A stretch of DNA of 64,000 nt from Acanthosoma haemorrhoidale (taxonomy: Eukaryota; Arthropoda; Insecta; Hemiptera; Acanthosomatidae). A program made the position numbers and the translations under genes. How positions within the stretch are numbered: position 1 is the stretch's first letter; each line of letters begins with the position of its first letter. The notes under the pieces were generated by a model, which worked only from the letters and a program-made list of their open reading frames with translations, was not told where the DNA came from and ran no database searches. Shown piece after piece: positions 55,550 through 64,000 of this stretch. The DNA lies in the NCBI GenBank assembly GCA_930367205.1, contig OV884009.1, positions 81,613,189-81,677,188 of the forward strand, given 5' to 3'.

Positions 55550-55807
55550 ATTATATTATGTTCTTAACTAACATGTATGTTGTGATGTTTACTGCCAAAA
55601 AAATGTAACAAATTATATTACATAACTATTAAATTTTATTAATAAATGATTTTTATAACTAATAAAAAATAATCTAGAGTCCAAGGAATTATTTTGGGGA
55701 GACAATGCCAGACATCACCGCAGGTGTACCTTTTTGAGTATTTGACTTACTGTTATTTTAAGAAGTTAAGTTTTTTTCATTTAACCTCATCAATGTAATT
55801 AATTTTT

Positions 55808-55822
55808 TAAATATTTATTCAT
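55808..55822 (+). repeat. target-site duplication, left (taaatatttattcat)
   Basis: Perfect 15-bp match to 56040-56054 flanking the 3'UTR-only Jockey copy. Confidence 0.93.
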
Positions 55823-56039
55823 CCGGTGACGCGGCTGACGGAGGAGCGTGGGGTACTTCCCAAGACTCCGCTTTCTCTTCGCATGTGGACTTGGGAGGCC
55901 TCTGGGCTGTCTGTAAATATTGTATGAATGAGCGAGTGAATGATGAATTGTAAATATGGTATGAATGATAGTATATCTTAATTACTTATTGCCTAGCTAG
56001 GCAGATTGCAATTGTAGCACAATAAAGGAATTATTATCA
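55823..56039 (+). mobile_element. Jockey 3'UTR-only insertion (long form)
   Basis: A 217-bp insertion containing only the end of the long 3'UTR: ccggtgacgcggctgacgg, tgtggacttgggaggcc, gtatgaatgagcgagtgaatgatgaattg, and the standard end cctagctaggcagattgcaattgtagcacaataaagg, then attattatc. A 15-bp perfect duplication defines both ends. There is no coding sequence. It shows that very short 5'-truncated copies are produced and that the 3' end alone is enough to be mobilised. Confidence 0.93.
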
Positions 56040-56054
56040 TAAATATTTATTCAT
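56040..56054 (+). repeat. target-site duplication, right (taaatatttattcat)
   Basis: Right partner of 55808-55822. Confidence 0.93.
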
Positions 56055-56710
56055 GAATTTATACCAATTTTGTAAGTGTAATATTACGTTATATGGTCAG
56101 TAAAGTTATAAACGCATTTGAATGTCTGAAATAAACATTATGACGTTTTGAATCAATGAGTGGGGATGATAGCTCAAATCTATTCAGGATATAACCATTT
56201 GAGAACAAACATTGCTAATAGCGTATTTAATGTCTTCATAGTCGCTACTTTGTGCTACTATTTATTGTATTTGCTATATAGTATATTGTTTTATTTATTT
56301 TATTTTCTGGAAAAGGCAATTCTTAGTTAACTGTCGTGGTTGCAAAAAAGAAGTTCTCTTATCTGTTTAAGAGTAATTGTTTTTGGAACAGAATGACACA
56401 CCAAAACGTAATACGGAATCGTTTCACATATTTTCAGTGGTAGAACGCACTCAGGACTGGATCCAATTTTATTGTGTACTAGAGATGCCACTTCCATATC
56501 TCTAAATTAAACTCGGGTCGAGAAAGGGGCGTAAATCTTCCATACGACTTGTTTAACCCCTTTTCCCCTTTGACTCTCTTCACTTAACTGCCTTAACTCG
56601 ACCTGTGAGCCCGCCTCTGTGTACCGACATCTCCCAAAGACTATTCTTGTGATGTAGGCCTTACTTCTCAATGTCGTCATGGTTTAGTCAAAGATTTTTT
56701 AATTTAATAA
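56055..56710. other. no supported gene
   Basis: AT-rich spacer grading into a less AT-rich patch near 56500-56650; nothing recognised. Confidence 0.4.
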
Positions 56711-56917
56711 CCCGCACAAACTTTATCTCCAAGACCAAATGGAGAGGCTTTACTTTCAAACTGGTACAGAGAAGTTAGTTGTGTGAAGTGTGATGCAAAA
56801 GCTAAGGGTTCCGCGAATTTAATTTTTGTAATTTTCACTAGGCAACGTATAAAGTGGTCCCTGCCAACATCATTGGTCCTATCCCTCCATCGATATGATA
56901 GAAAAATATTTATTTAG
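56711..56917 (+). CDS. 68-codon open frame without ATG, unrecognised
   Basis: The + frame from about 56711 to TAG (56915-56917) contains PRPNGEALLSNWYREVSCVK, then C-D-A-K-A-K-G-S-A, then a hydrophobic stretch. The first half is protein-like with a C-x-x-C. No start codon, clear splice site or domain. Could be chance or an exon remnant. Confidence 0.2.
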   Translation, partial: PAQTLSPRPNGEALLSNWYREVSCVKCDAKAKGSANLIFVIFTRQRIKWSLPTSLVLSLHRYDRKIFI

Positions 56918-57904
56918 TAATTCTATTTTTAGCATCACTGAGGCTACTAACGTAAATAAAATGCAAAATATCTTGTTAAAAAAAAAACAAAAAACACATA
57001 TATAAATTTGTAAACTGTTACTGGCAGATTTAATGGCTGTTAGTCGTTACAGCTTAAAAAAAGGCGCATACAAATTACAGATTGCAGAAATCCTCCTGTT
57101 ACTCCTTTTAAACTTTTGAGTTAAACTGAAGCAAGTTTGGCCCTTAATGAATGGTAACTAATAATATAATTGACGGGCACTTTGGCTATAACTCAACCAA
57201 TGCGCTCGAGTTAATGGGGAAACCACACTGAGGTATAAATCAAACTTTGAGTCGCTAGGCTCCGTACATATTGTGCAAGGTCCGAGTTTGCTGACCGCGT
57301 GTTAGACCGCACTCAGAGCCAAACCTCACGTCGTACGCAAGTAATGGCGGTTCCACTGCGGCAGTTCGCCCCAAATTTATTCTAGTGCACCATATCTCTG
57401 CAGTTTTCCCTAAAAAGTAGAATAATTTTTATCATGGTAGAAAATCCTCTCTTGTAGCATGACAATTGCTCGGCAAATAAAATCAGTGGTGTTTGTGAAA
57501 TATCTGATTGGTATTTTTCATAAATACCCAAACATCGGTGAAAATAAAATACATTTGGCTTTATGAGGATTCCCTGTCAAAATATTTACTTTTTGGCTTG
57601 TTATTGTTAAGGGTATCGGGATCTATGGCTCAGCTGGTAATTTATGATTGATCAGCAATGCGTAATGTTTTTCTCAACCATCTTAGACTCATAAATTTCT
57701 CTGATCGAAAACGAAAAAAAAATATCTTTATGGCTAAAAGGAGTGCTTAATATTCTTTCCAATTTAGTATTATTCATTAGCAGGACGCGGTATGGACGTG
57801 ACAACGTGGTATCAGTCCACCCTCAGGCAACATCTACACAAACACCAAAAAACCTTAATGGAATAACATTAACTTTCAACTTTATTATTAATTAATTCAA
57901 CAAC
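56918..57904. other. no supported gene
   Basis: Contains a GC-moderate patch at 57160-57400 with short open frames on both strands, none recognisable. At 57620-57640 a tRNA A-box-like tatggctcagctggtaa occurs without a B-box. Confidence 0.4.
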
Positions 57905-58602
57905 AACAATCTTTATTGTGCAATAATTACAATCTGCCTTTTATAAGGCAATAATAATACAGATAAATGATCTCATTCATACCATATTTACAGTCATCTC
58001 ATACAATAGGACATGATTGGAGAAACTGGCCATTGCCAGGACTCCCACTGTCACGCGATTATAGCAGGTCACGAGGCCACTGCCGTTTCAGTCTCCAAGG
58101 AGGATTATAGGGATGAGTGGCGCAGTGCAAAGACTGTGCTACAGGATTAGGGTGGTTGGAAAGGCTACTGTGGAATTTCATAAACCTGGAAGGGATGAGT
58201 TCTAGAATGTAGGGTATATTGAGGTCGTTATGAAGGGTTTTGTTGCTGACATAAAAAGGGGCATTTACTATTGTTCTCAGGACTTTGGATTGAAAGGATT
58301 GGATACGCTTGATGTTCGACTTTTTTGCTGTCCCCCATAGCTCTATTCCGTATGTCCAGATTGGTTTAAGTATAACGTTGTTGATTAGTAGTTTATTTTC
58401 TATTGAGAGATGGGATGTCCTTTGAAGTAGTCTGTACAGTTGTCCAAAGCTTCTGTTTAGTTCTTGTCTTTTTAGTCTCGTATGTGGGTTCCAGGTCAGC
58501 CGTTTGTCGAGATGGAAGCCTAAGTATCGTACTGTCTCGGTTACAGGGAGAGGAATAGAATTAAAATAAACTAGTGGACAAGTCTGGTGACAAAGGGTCA
58601 AG
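57905..58602 (-). mobile_element. Jockey-type retrotransposon, 5'-truncated, short 3'UTR form
   Basis: A minus-strand copy closely matching 20787-21460, including the short 3'UTR, with an additional ~17-bp loss in the CATTCACTCACTCATTC region. The 3' tail on + is (CAA)n-like (caacaacaacaat), rather than AT or A. The 5' truncation lies near 58602, about 45 bp further into ORF2 than the 21.4-kb copy. A clear target duplication was not found. Confidence 0.9.
58059..58601 (-). pseudogene. Jockey ORF2 C-terminal fragment, 180-codon frame
   Basis: An ATG-started frame on minus encodes the ORF2 C-terminal region without interruption: P-L-V-Y-F-N-S-I-P-L-P, V-R-Y-L-G-F-H-L-D-K-R-L-T-W-N-P, I-W-T-Y-G-I-E-L-W-G-T-A-K-K-S-N, N-I-P-Y-I-L-E-L-I-P and R-Q-W-P-R-D-L-L at the end. 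The ATG arises near the truncation point and is not the native start. The catalytic palm (A-D-D) and endonuclease are absent. This is the best-preserved version of the family's C-terminus in the window. Confidence 0.9.
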
Positions 58603-59536
58603 GCATCAAAACAATATTTTTAAAAATATTTCCTGACCAGGAAATCGTTATGTTAGTATAATAGCAGAGAATAATTTATGTTATACCTTCAATTCTATGG
58701 GAGTGCGTTATAGTAGGAGGCAAAGGGTTGTCGGTGAACAAAATACTTTTTGTAATTGGCTTTAAAGAGATTTAATACCAAATGTCTTGAGCATGGACCA
58801 ATACGTTCATGCCACTTACATTAATTTTGGGGGGGGACAATCAGAACAATAAATTTTGAATACTTTTGTATATGGTACTTGAGAAATCTTGTAAGTTAGC
58901 GAAACAGGACTTTGATAATTTATCTTCCCATACTTCCCAATATTCCCGATAAAATATTTACCAATATACAATATCCAGTCAGGCAGACTGACCAAATAGG
59001 TTTCCGACTTCCTGAATGCAAGCGTTTGGGCTCGGCAACAACCTCAGGGTTTTGTAATTGAGCTTAGATGTAGTAGGACTCTGGCAGGGGTGTTAGTTGA
59101 TTCATTATGAAACATTTACGATTTGAGTGTAACAGTTGGCAATAATGGCCATGTAGTAGTTACATTAGGCGACTGTGAGCAGTGTCCGTTATTGTAACAT
59201 TGTTTGCACTGCCACGCCGCTTCAGGGCAGCCACACACTAGACAGTATTATGTCTATTGACCTCTGACTGATAGCTAATCTCGTCTATTTGACTAAGCTA
59301 CTTTTGAACAACTAATGGTTCCGTAATTGCCAAGGAAGAGGCTCTACGTTTAAACAGGTAGAGGAAGATTACCTTTCATATATTTGTCCATGAGTTCTAC
59401 GGCACCAGCCATGAAACTAATAGATCAGAAACATAGAGTTTTTATTAATATTTATATTGTGTGAAAATTAGTTTTGAAAGCTCGAGTTCTCGCGTCAAAT
59501 ATCTTTTGCTATTGATAATAATTGTATTAGAAACTT
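58603..59536. other. no supported gene
   Basis: Contains a G7 run near 58830 and a GC-moderate patch at 58975-59250. On minus a peptide C-K-Q-C-Y-N-N-G-H-C can be read there, but there is no supporting frame. Confidence 0.4.
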
Positions 59537-59707
59537 TTTTATTGTGATATAATTACAATCTGCCTTATTGGGCAATAAGTAATTGTGATAGATGTTCTCA
59601 TTCATACCATATTTACAATTTTCATTCACTCGCTCATTCATACAGTACTAACAAATAGCCCAGGGACCTCTCAAATCCACATGGTTGTCACCTCCCTTGC
59701 GTGCGAA
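59537..59707 (-). mobile_element. Jockey 3'UTR-only fragment (long form)
   Basis: On +: attgtgatataattacaatctgccttattgggcaataagtaattgtgatagatg, then cattcactcgctcattcatacag, caaatagcccagggacc, and cacatggttgtcacctcc, ending near 59707. It is the long 3'UTR without coding sequence. No target duplication was identified. Confidence 0.85.
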
Positions 59708-60216
59708 AAAATTAATAAAATAAATCTGAAAAACAATTATACTGAAGTTACATTATGATAATTTTTTTCATTTATACCATAGTTAATTATATTAAAAGTC
59801 CACATTTAGCCTGTTAGCCTTTCTTCAAAAATAAATTACAATTTCTCAATACTATACAATATTAAAAAGTACTATGTCAATAGAAAACCACTTGAAACCT
59901 ATGTGTATGGAAAACTTTAAATTTAAAATATTTGTATTTGTTTTGATTAAGATTTTGTAGATAACAAACATAGCAAGAAAACAAAGTTAATGACATAGTT
60001 ATTAACTGGTACATTTTTCACTGAATTTAATATAAGTTATTAGTACATATATATATACTATACTTATATACAATAACATATAAGTTTTTAGAAGTCACAG
60101 CTCAGAAAATATTTAAAGTTAGGTGCTGTTTTTCCACTTGGTTGAGTACACATAATGACTGCAACGTAAAAATCAGAGTTCTGAGGGTCGATTGTTCCTG
60201 TCATTGTTTTACTTAC
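59708..60216. other. no supported gene
   Basis: AT-rich spacer; nothing recognised. Confidence 0.45.
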
Positions 60217-60420
60217 ATGTTCCAATCATCATCTGCCAAAAGTATTGAGAATTGCCAGACGGCTTCCCACTCTTTTATATGGACGCCCTTTTCATTTGCC
60301 CAGTGCCATGTCAGACAGATTTCGTTCAAACAGTGAAGGGCTATTGTTCTGCCATGTTACCCTTCTGCTGCCTCTATGTTTCCGGTCCTCGACGTTTGCG
60401 TATGCTGTCCCATTTTCAGC
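60217..60420 (-). pseudogene. exon-like GC-richer block, unrecognised
   Basis: On minus, the frame from 60420 reads AENGTAYANVEDRKHRGSRR, then V-T-W-Q-N-N-S-P-S-L-F-E-R-N-L-S-D-M-A-L-G-K, a TGA, then K-G-R-P-Y-K-R-V-G-S-R-L-A-I-L-N-T-F-G-R, two further stops, and a consensus donor CAT/gtaagt (GT at 60216-60215). Three in-frame stops argue for decay. On + three overlapping frames (60142-60336, 60245-60442, 60252-60467) are open. The composition suggests former coding sequence, but strand and family are uncertain. Confidence 0.22.
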
Positions 60421-61097
60421 TCACATCCAAACCTTTACTTAAAAAGGTTTTTCTTCTGTCAGAATAGGTGTACTGTCCAGTGGCATTTTGATCATCTGTC
60501 CTATCTCATTTTACCAGCTACTCTCTAGAGATACAGAACTTTTGTGACTTCGGTCTGATTTCCTGATTCAGGGTTAAGAACACTTAGTGACTCCTGTATA
60601 AAATAATAGAAATATATTCCAAACACAATCATTTTTGTTTTTGAAAATATTTCCTTTTTCTTAAAAAAACCAACTTTTTTCTAAGTGATAACTCACTTCC
60701 ATCTGAACACATCATCAAGGCTTTGTAATACCAAGTGCCTACGAGAAAAGTGAGAGAAAAACAATTTAAGCAGAGAAATATGGTGACATCCTAACAAACT
60801 ACAGTTATATTGCCACCACATTGTACATTAACCAAGTAATATTAGCCAAATTAAAAATAATTTTTATTGTACTAACCCTATAGTTACATATAACACCCTT
60901 TTATCACATTGTATTACCCTTTATTTAAAGACTACCCCTATCATAAAAACATTTAACCAATATTTATATTTTAACTGATCTAATATAATTATACCCTTCT
61001 AATATAGACATCCCTATAAATATGGTTATCTCTAATTTCAAATGTTAAATCCCCTACTAAAATAATTACAAATTTTACTGTTGACGATCTCCAACTT

Positions 61098-61340
61098 GTG
61101 AAAATTGGAGACATAGGACTAGAATTCATAGAAGATTATGATATACCCCTAAATTTACATGAATATGTATTATATTTTACCACAATTTTGTTTATATATT
61201 TATTTTTTCACATGCAACAGACAAAATTTATAACAACATACACAGAAGCAACGGCATCCCTGAGAATCCTGTCACCTCCCCTTCATGCGATTGTTCCTTT
61301 CCTTACCTCCCCGCATTCCTTTGTTTGTTCCAAACTTTAA
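61098..61340 (+). CDS. 80-codon open frame with a hydrophobic segment, unrecognised
   Basis: An ATG-started + frame beginning K-I-G-D-I-G-L-E-F-I-E-D-Y-D, with a putative membrane segment around residues 25-40 (T-T-I-L-F-I-Y-L-F-F) and a Ser/Pro-rich end. It stops just before the purine tract of the possible LTR. If that is a 3' LTR junction, this might be the end of an element's internal region, but this is speculative. Confidence 0.2.
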   Translation: MKIGDIGLEFIEDYDIPLNLHEYVLYFTTILFIYLFFHMQQTKFITTYTEATASLRILSPPLHAIVPFLTSPHSFVCSKL

Positions 61341-61354
61341 CGTTCATCAGAGTA

Positions 61355-61602
61355 TCACTCTTAAGGAGGGACGATTTATATTCCCAATATTCCCGTCACC
61401 TCTGAATCATCCACCTTCATCCCCAGGTCCTAGAACGCCGTGCTTGGCGTTCTAGAAACCCTATGTTTAACTTTCCTTTCCAGATTGTTTGCACACCGCC
61501 TCACAGTCACATAGTTAAGTAATAAGTAATTTAATTTTTATTTTGTGTTTTTTGGAATATTAAAGTTTTAAAGAAGGCTCTTCATAATATTGGAGATATA
61601 AC
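61355..61602 (+). mobile_element. possible LTR of a retrotransposon
   Basis: A purine tract (AAGGAGGGA, about 61362-61370) is followed by about 230 bp with a perfect 10-bp hairpin (ctagaacgcc / ggcgttctag, 61430-61455) and a poly(A)-signal-like AATATTAAA. It leads into TGGTGCCCG, a tRNA-primer-binding-like sequence. Only one LTR is visible, and no terminal TG/CA could be fixed, so the limits are approximate. Confidence 0.35.
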
Positions 61603-61622
61603 TGGTGCCCGATGAACAGGGA
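61603..61622 (+). promoter_or_regulatory. possible tRNA primer-binding site
   Basis: TGGTGCCCGATGAACAGGGA resembles TGGCGCCCG-AACAGGGA, the complement of the 3' end of a tRNA-Lys, with one substitution and a 3-nt insertion. Its position directly after a putative LTR and 0.5 kb before a gag-like relic is consistent with a retroelement leader. Confidence 0.35.
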
Positions 61623-62128
61623 ACCCTGAGCCCTTCTAGGAAGATTAGAGAAGGTTGGACGGCTGCACCCAGCTACTCAGTGGAAGCTCTCTGACCTCAG
61701 GTACTTCCAAGCGACTCACAACATTTCTCCGGTCTTCTGGAGGATTTACTGACCTCAGGTATCCTCGTCACCTTTAGTTTAGGTCAATCCCAGACCCACT
61801 TCACCATCAGATGTCTTTGCGGTATCTCCAACTTCTAGTCACTTCACCATCAGGTCTTAAAGCCGTCTTTTTGTGAGCAAACTTTATTTCTAAATTTTAA
61901 TTCTTAAAAGAACCCTATGTATGATATCTCACTAGTTCAGAAGTTAAGTTGTGATAATGAGCGTTTATCATATTTGGAAAATACGTTTAAACATACTCAA
62001 ACTCACGAAAAATAAAAACGTAGATTCTACTCGATTAAGATGTATCCAAAAGAACGTCCTATTGAATTAGTATAGACAATCATAGGACAATTATGTACGT
62101 ACGTATCGAATCAGAGGGTCATACATAA

Positions 62129-62338
62129 GCAATTACGAATATAACAGAGTATATTGAACACGACATCATACACTATGTGCTTGACCTGATGCCCAATGAT
62201 TTAAAATATTATGAAGAAACAAACCCCGACATCAGACTCACTCAGGAGTAAATTCCAAAACGATTGTACGCAAATATTCGAAGACTTCTCATACGGATCA
62301 CTTACCAATGACCCTTTATCTTCGATGAATGACAGAAA
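62129..62338 (+). pseudogene. gag-like relic, stop-interrupted
   Basis: The + frame 62129-62251 (40 codons, then TAA) reads A-I-T-N-I-T-E-Y-I-E-H-D-I-I-H-Y-V-L-D-L-M-P-N-D-L-K-Y-Y-E-E. It continues in the same frame after the stop with I-P-K-R-L-Y-A-N-I-R-R-L-L-I-R. In another frame, an Asn/Ser-rich N-D-R-N-H-N-Y-K-G-K-N-S-N-S-N-Y-N follows (near 62326-62382). A helical segment followed by an Asn-rich tail is usual in Ty3/Gypsy-type Gag proteins of insects. It is several stops away from being functional. It is assigned mainly because of the upstream LTR/PBS-like sequences. Confidence 0.35.
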
Positions 62339-62761
62339 CCACAACTACAAAGGAAAAAATTCTAATTCTAATTACAACTAACAATTTTTCTGTAAATGAT
62401 CTGAAAAAACTGTTTCAGATGGCAATGACTATTTGGCTGTTTAGCACTTATCATGCCTCTCCAAGCGTTTAAAATAATCGACCTCTTTTTTATGTTATAT
62501 AAATTATTATAATAATTATAGTAAAAATGTTTCTAAAACACAGAGAAGCAAGTAGAGAATTGTAATATAATGATCACCAATTAAAAAAGGCTCAATGCTT
62601 ATTATTTTTATGGAGAATAGAGTTTTTTATGACATGAACATATGATATCCTTGAAACTAAACCGTTTTATATATGTACCAAACAGATTAATCGTCAAGAC
62701 TCAAGAAGTGCCCAAAAATATTTTCCGTTTTGTTCGGTTCATTCTGTAGCCTGCCCCTCTG

Positions 62762-62985
62762 TCATGGAACATTGAAACTTGCCCATTTTTCATTATAAGC
62801 AGGGGGTGGTGATTGAATTTGTCCAGTGATCAACTTCAACTTCCTGCCTCCATTTGCCTCTACACCGACGTAAAAACCATTCTCGTCACTCTGTAATTTC
62901 CACGAAATTTCAACAAACTTCCGACGTTCCCCGCAGGCCGAGGCGTAACCACTTTACATTTGCCATTAACTGAGTAAATGTCTCC
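62762..62985 (-). pseudogene. coding-looking terminal exon with a 1-base frameshift, unrecognised
   Basis: On minus, an acceptor-like ...cgctggttag (AG at 62987-62986) precedes a frame beginning G-D-I-Y-S-V-N-G-K-C-K-V-V-T-P-R-P-A-G. At a G4 run (C4 on + at 62929-62932) the protein-like reading jumps by one base to R-R-K-F-V-E-I-S-W-K-L-Q-S-D-E-N-G-F-Y-V-G-V-E, then L-K-L-I-T-G-Q-I-Q-S-P-P-P-A-Y-N-E-K-W-A-S-F-N-V-P and TGA (62764-62762). One missing G would join both halves into about 75 codons. The composition is clearly coding-like, with alternating beta-strand-like patterns. No canonical AATAAA follows closely. I do not recognise the family. It may be a young pseudogene or a sequencing error in a real gene. 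Confidence 0.45.
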
Positions 62986-64000
62986 CTAACCAGCGGGTAA
63001 AGGACCTCACAAAAATGACGAACAAGCACAGAATAGTAACTCCATGAAATATTACAGGTTTTTGTTGGATATTATTGTTTTGTAATATTACATTGTTTTC
63101 CTATATAGCATTGTTGTCATCAGTTATAAGGGAAAGTTTTCTACTAGTATATGAGAGATAATTTGTAAATAGATTCGCCTGAGGATCTATAATTATCTTT
63201 AAATTTAAAGGGGCTATGAAAGGAAAAAAAAAATAGTATATGAGAACTAACATTGTGCAGCTATGTAACGACGTCCGAGCTAAATTCGCTTAAGTATTGA
63301 ACACGTTGACACAAATGACAGTAAAAACAGCAGAATAAACATATATTTTTAAAATAAGGTTAATATTAGTAATGTATATTCAAGCGTAATGCATACCACA
63401 CGTTGAATAATTGCAAGAATCAAGTTTCCCGACTCAGAACAGAAGAGGTAGTGAATAATTTCATCTAATCTGTGTTTATTTTTAACTACTTGATTTCAGG
63501 TGTTTAATTCTTCTTTAAATTTTTAATTGGGAATCCTACACAATATACTAGAAAAAATAATTTTGTTCATTATTCAGTGATTAATGACACTTATTATGTT
63601 TTATAGGATTGATATTATTCTTAGCATCATCGGTCTTGAGGCATGCAAAATGTCATCTCTCTACGTAAAACGGGTTGAGTTCAAAACTGGGAATACGGTT
63701 TTTACTAAAAGTTACTACTTTGTGTAATTAATAGTGCACTGTATGTATAATGTGTAATGTATCAGTTACAATTACGTATGCATAGGTTGAGCTACGTCAA
63801 GCTAAATATATTTTTTAATTACCAAGTTAATAATTATTCTTGACGGAATTAAAATATTTCACTTGTCGTATGGTATTAAAATGGAATCCCAAAATAAACT
63901 TTCATGCTTCAAGCTCAAACATGGGACACTAAATCGCCAGGAAAGACAAACACAAGTCCGATGACGGTTCACGTGTGTGTACATTTCAAAATAGGCTGAG
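62986..64000. other. no supported gene
   Basis: AT-rich to the end of the window. If 62762-62985 is a terminal exon, its upstream exons should lie here or beyond the window, but no partner exon was recognised. Confidence 0.4.

Noticed and set aside
57610..57650. tRNA A-box-like sequence
   Set aside because: No B-box at the right distance and no cloverleaf.
57885..58625. target duplication around the 57.9-kb Jockey copy (caacaacaat versus caaaacaat)
   Set aside because: The match needs gaps and overlaps the (CAA)n tail, so it cannot be separated from chance.
58990..59230. C-K-Q-C-Y-N-N-G-H-C zinc-knuckle-like peptide on minus
   Set aside because: It lies in a short frame without the spacing of a true C-x2-C-x4-H-x4-C knuckle and without gag context.
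1..64000. bacterial-type features (operons, CRISPR, toxin-antitoxin, phage genes)
   Set aside because: No long GC-consistent ORFs, ribosome-binding sites or spacer arrays; all recognisable coding sequence is eukaryotic retroelement or exon-like.

Overview
This window looks like AT-rich nuclear DNA of an insect. The evidence is eukaryotic gene texture (isolated exon-like blocks with splice-like signals, no operons), abundant microsatellites, and non-LTR retrotransposons of types common in insects. The species and order cannot be fixed from the sequence. There is no rRNA cluster, CRISPR array, convincing functional tRNA gene or complete host gene. Almost all recognisable coding sequence is retrotransposon-derived.

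Layout. (1) 1-2.4 kb: a CUB-domain relic on +, a Jockey fragment, a candidate terminal exon on - (1288-1494) with a poly(A) signal, and a candidate internal exon on + (2256-2370). (2) 4-8 kb: two 5'-truncated Jockey copies on +, both with target-site duplications (TSDs). (3) 9-17 kb: a tRNA-headed SINE, GC-rich unrecognised blocks, and a TATA/Inr-like site with a short candidate first exon; otherwise featureless. (4) 17-27 kb: several Jockey copies, a pogo-type palindromic MITE, a degenerate second Jockey-like family, and a duplicated unknown coding-like segment. (5) 27-33 kb: mostly AT-rich spacer with two unrecognised open frames. (6) 32957-34557: a young 5'-truncated retrotransposon with an intact RNase H domain, a (TAA)n tail and a perfect 13-bp TSD. 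(7) 38.9-39.9 kb: tRNA-like repeats and a decayed reverse-transcriptase tail of a third lineage. (8) 41353-45677: the longest Jockey copy, with ORF1, endonuclease and reverse transcriptase all broken, bounded by an 11-bp direct repeat. (9) 45.9-48.7 kb: a mariner-type MITE, a GC-rich open-frame block and an old Jockey relative. (10) 51-60 kb: more repeat fragments, including a 217-bp 3'UTR-only insertion with a 15-bp TSD, and a possible two-exon relic. (11) 61.3-62.3 kb: a possible LTR, primer-binding site and gag-like relic. (12) 62762-62985 (-): a coding-looking terminal exon broken by one base in a G run.

How the parts relate. The main Jockey family is present as at least nine copies in two 3'UTR forms: a long form, and a short form lacking about 150-170 bp. 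These copies are inert individually, but the family is a clear case of target-primed insertion with 5' truncation. A more diverged sister family shares the same 3' end and is joined to different upstream bodies. I found no convincing new multi-gene system. The best leads are the unrecognised exon-like blocks (1288-1494, 2256-2370, 27470-27700, 47668-47928, 62762-62985), the 3'-end module shared among different bodies, and the full-length Jockey copy that lacks the family's usual 3' terminus.
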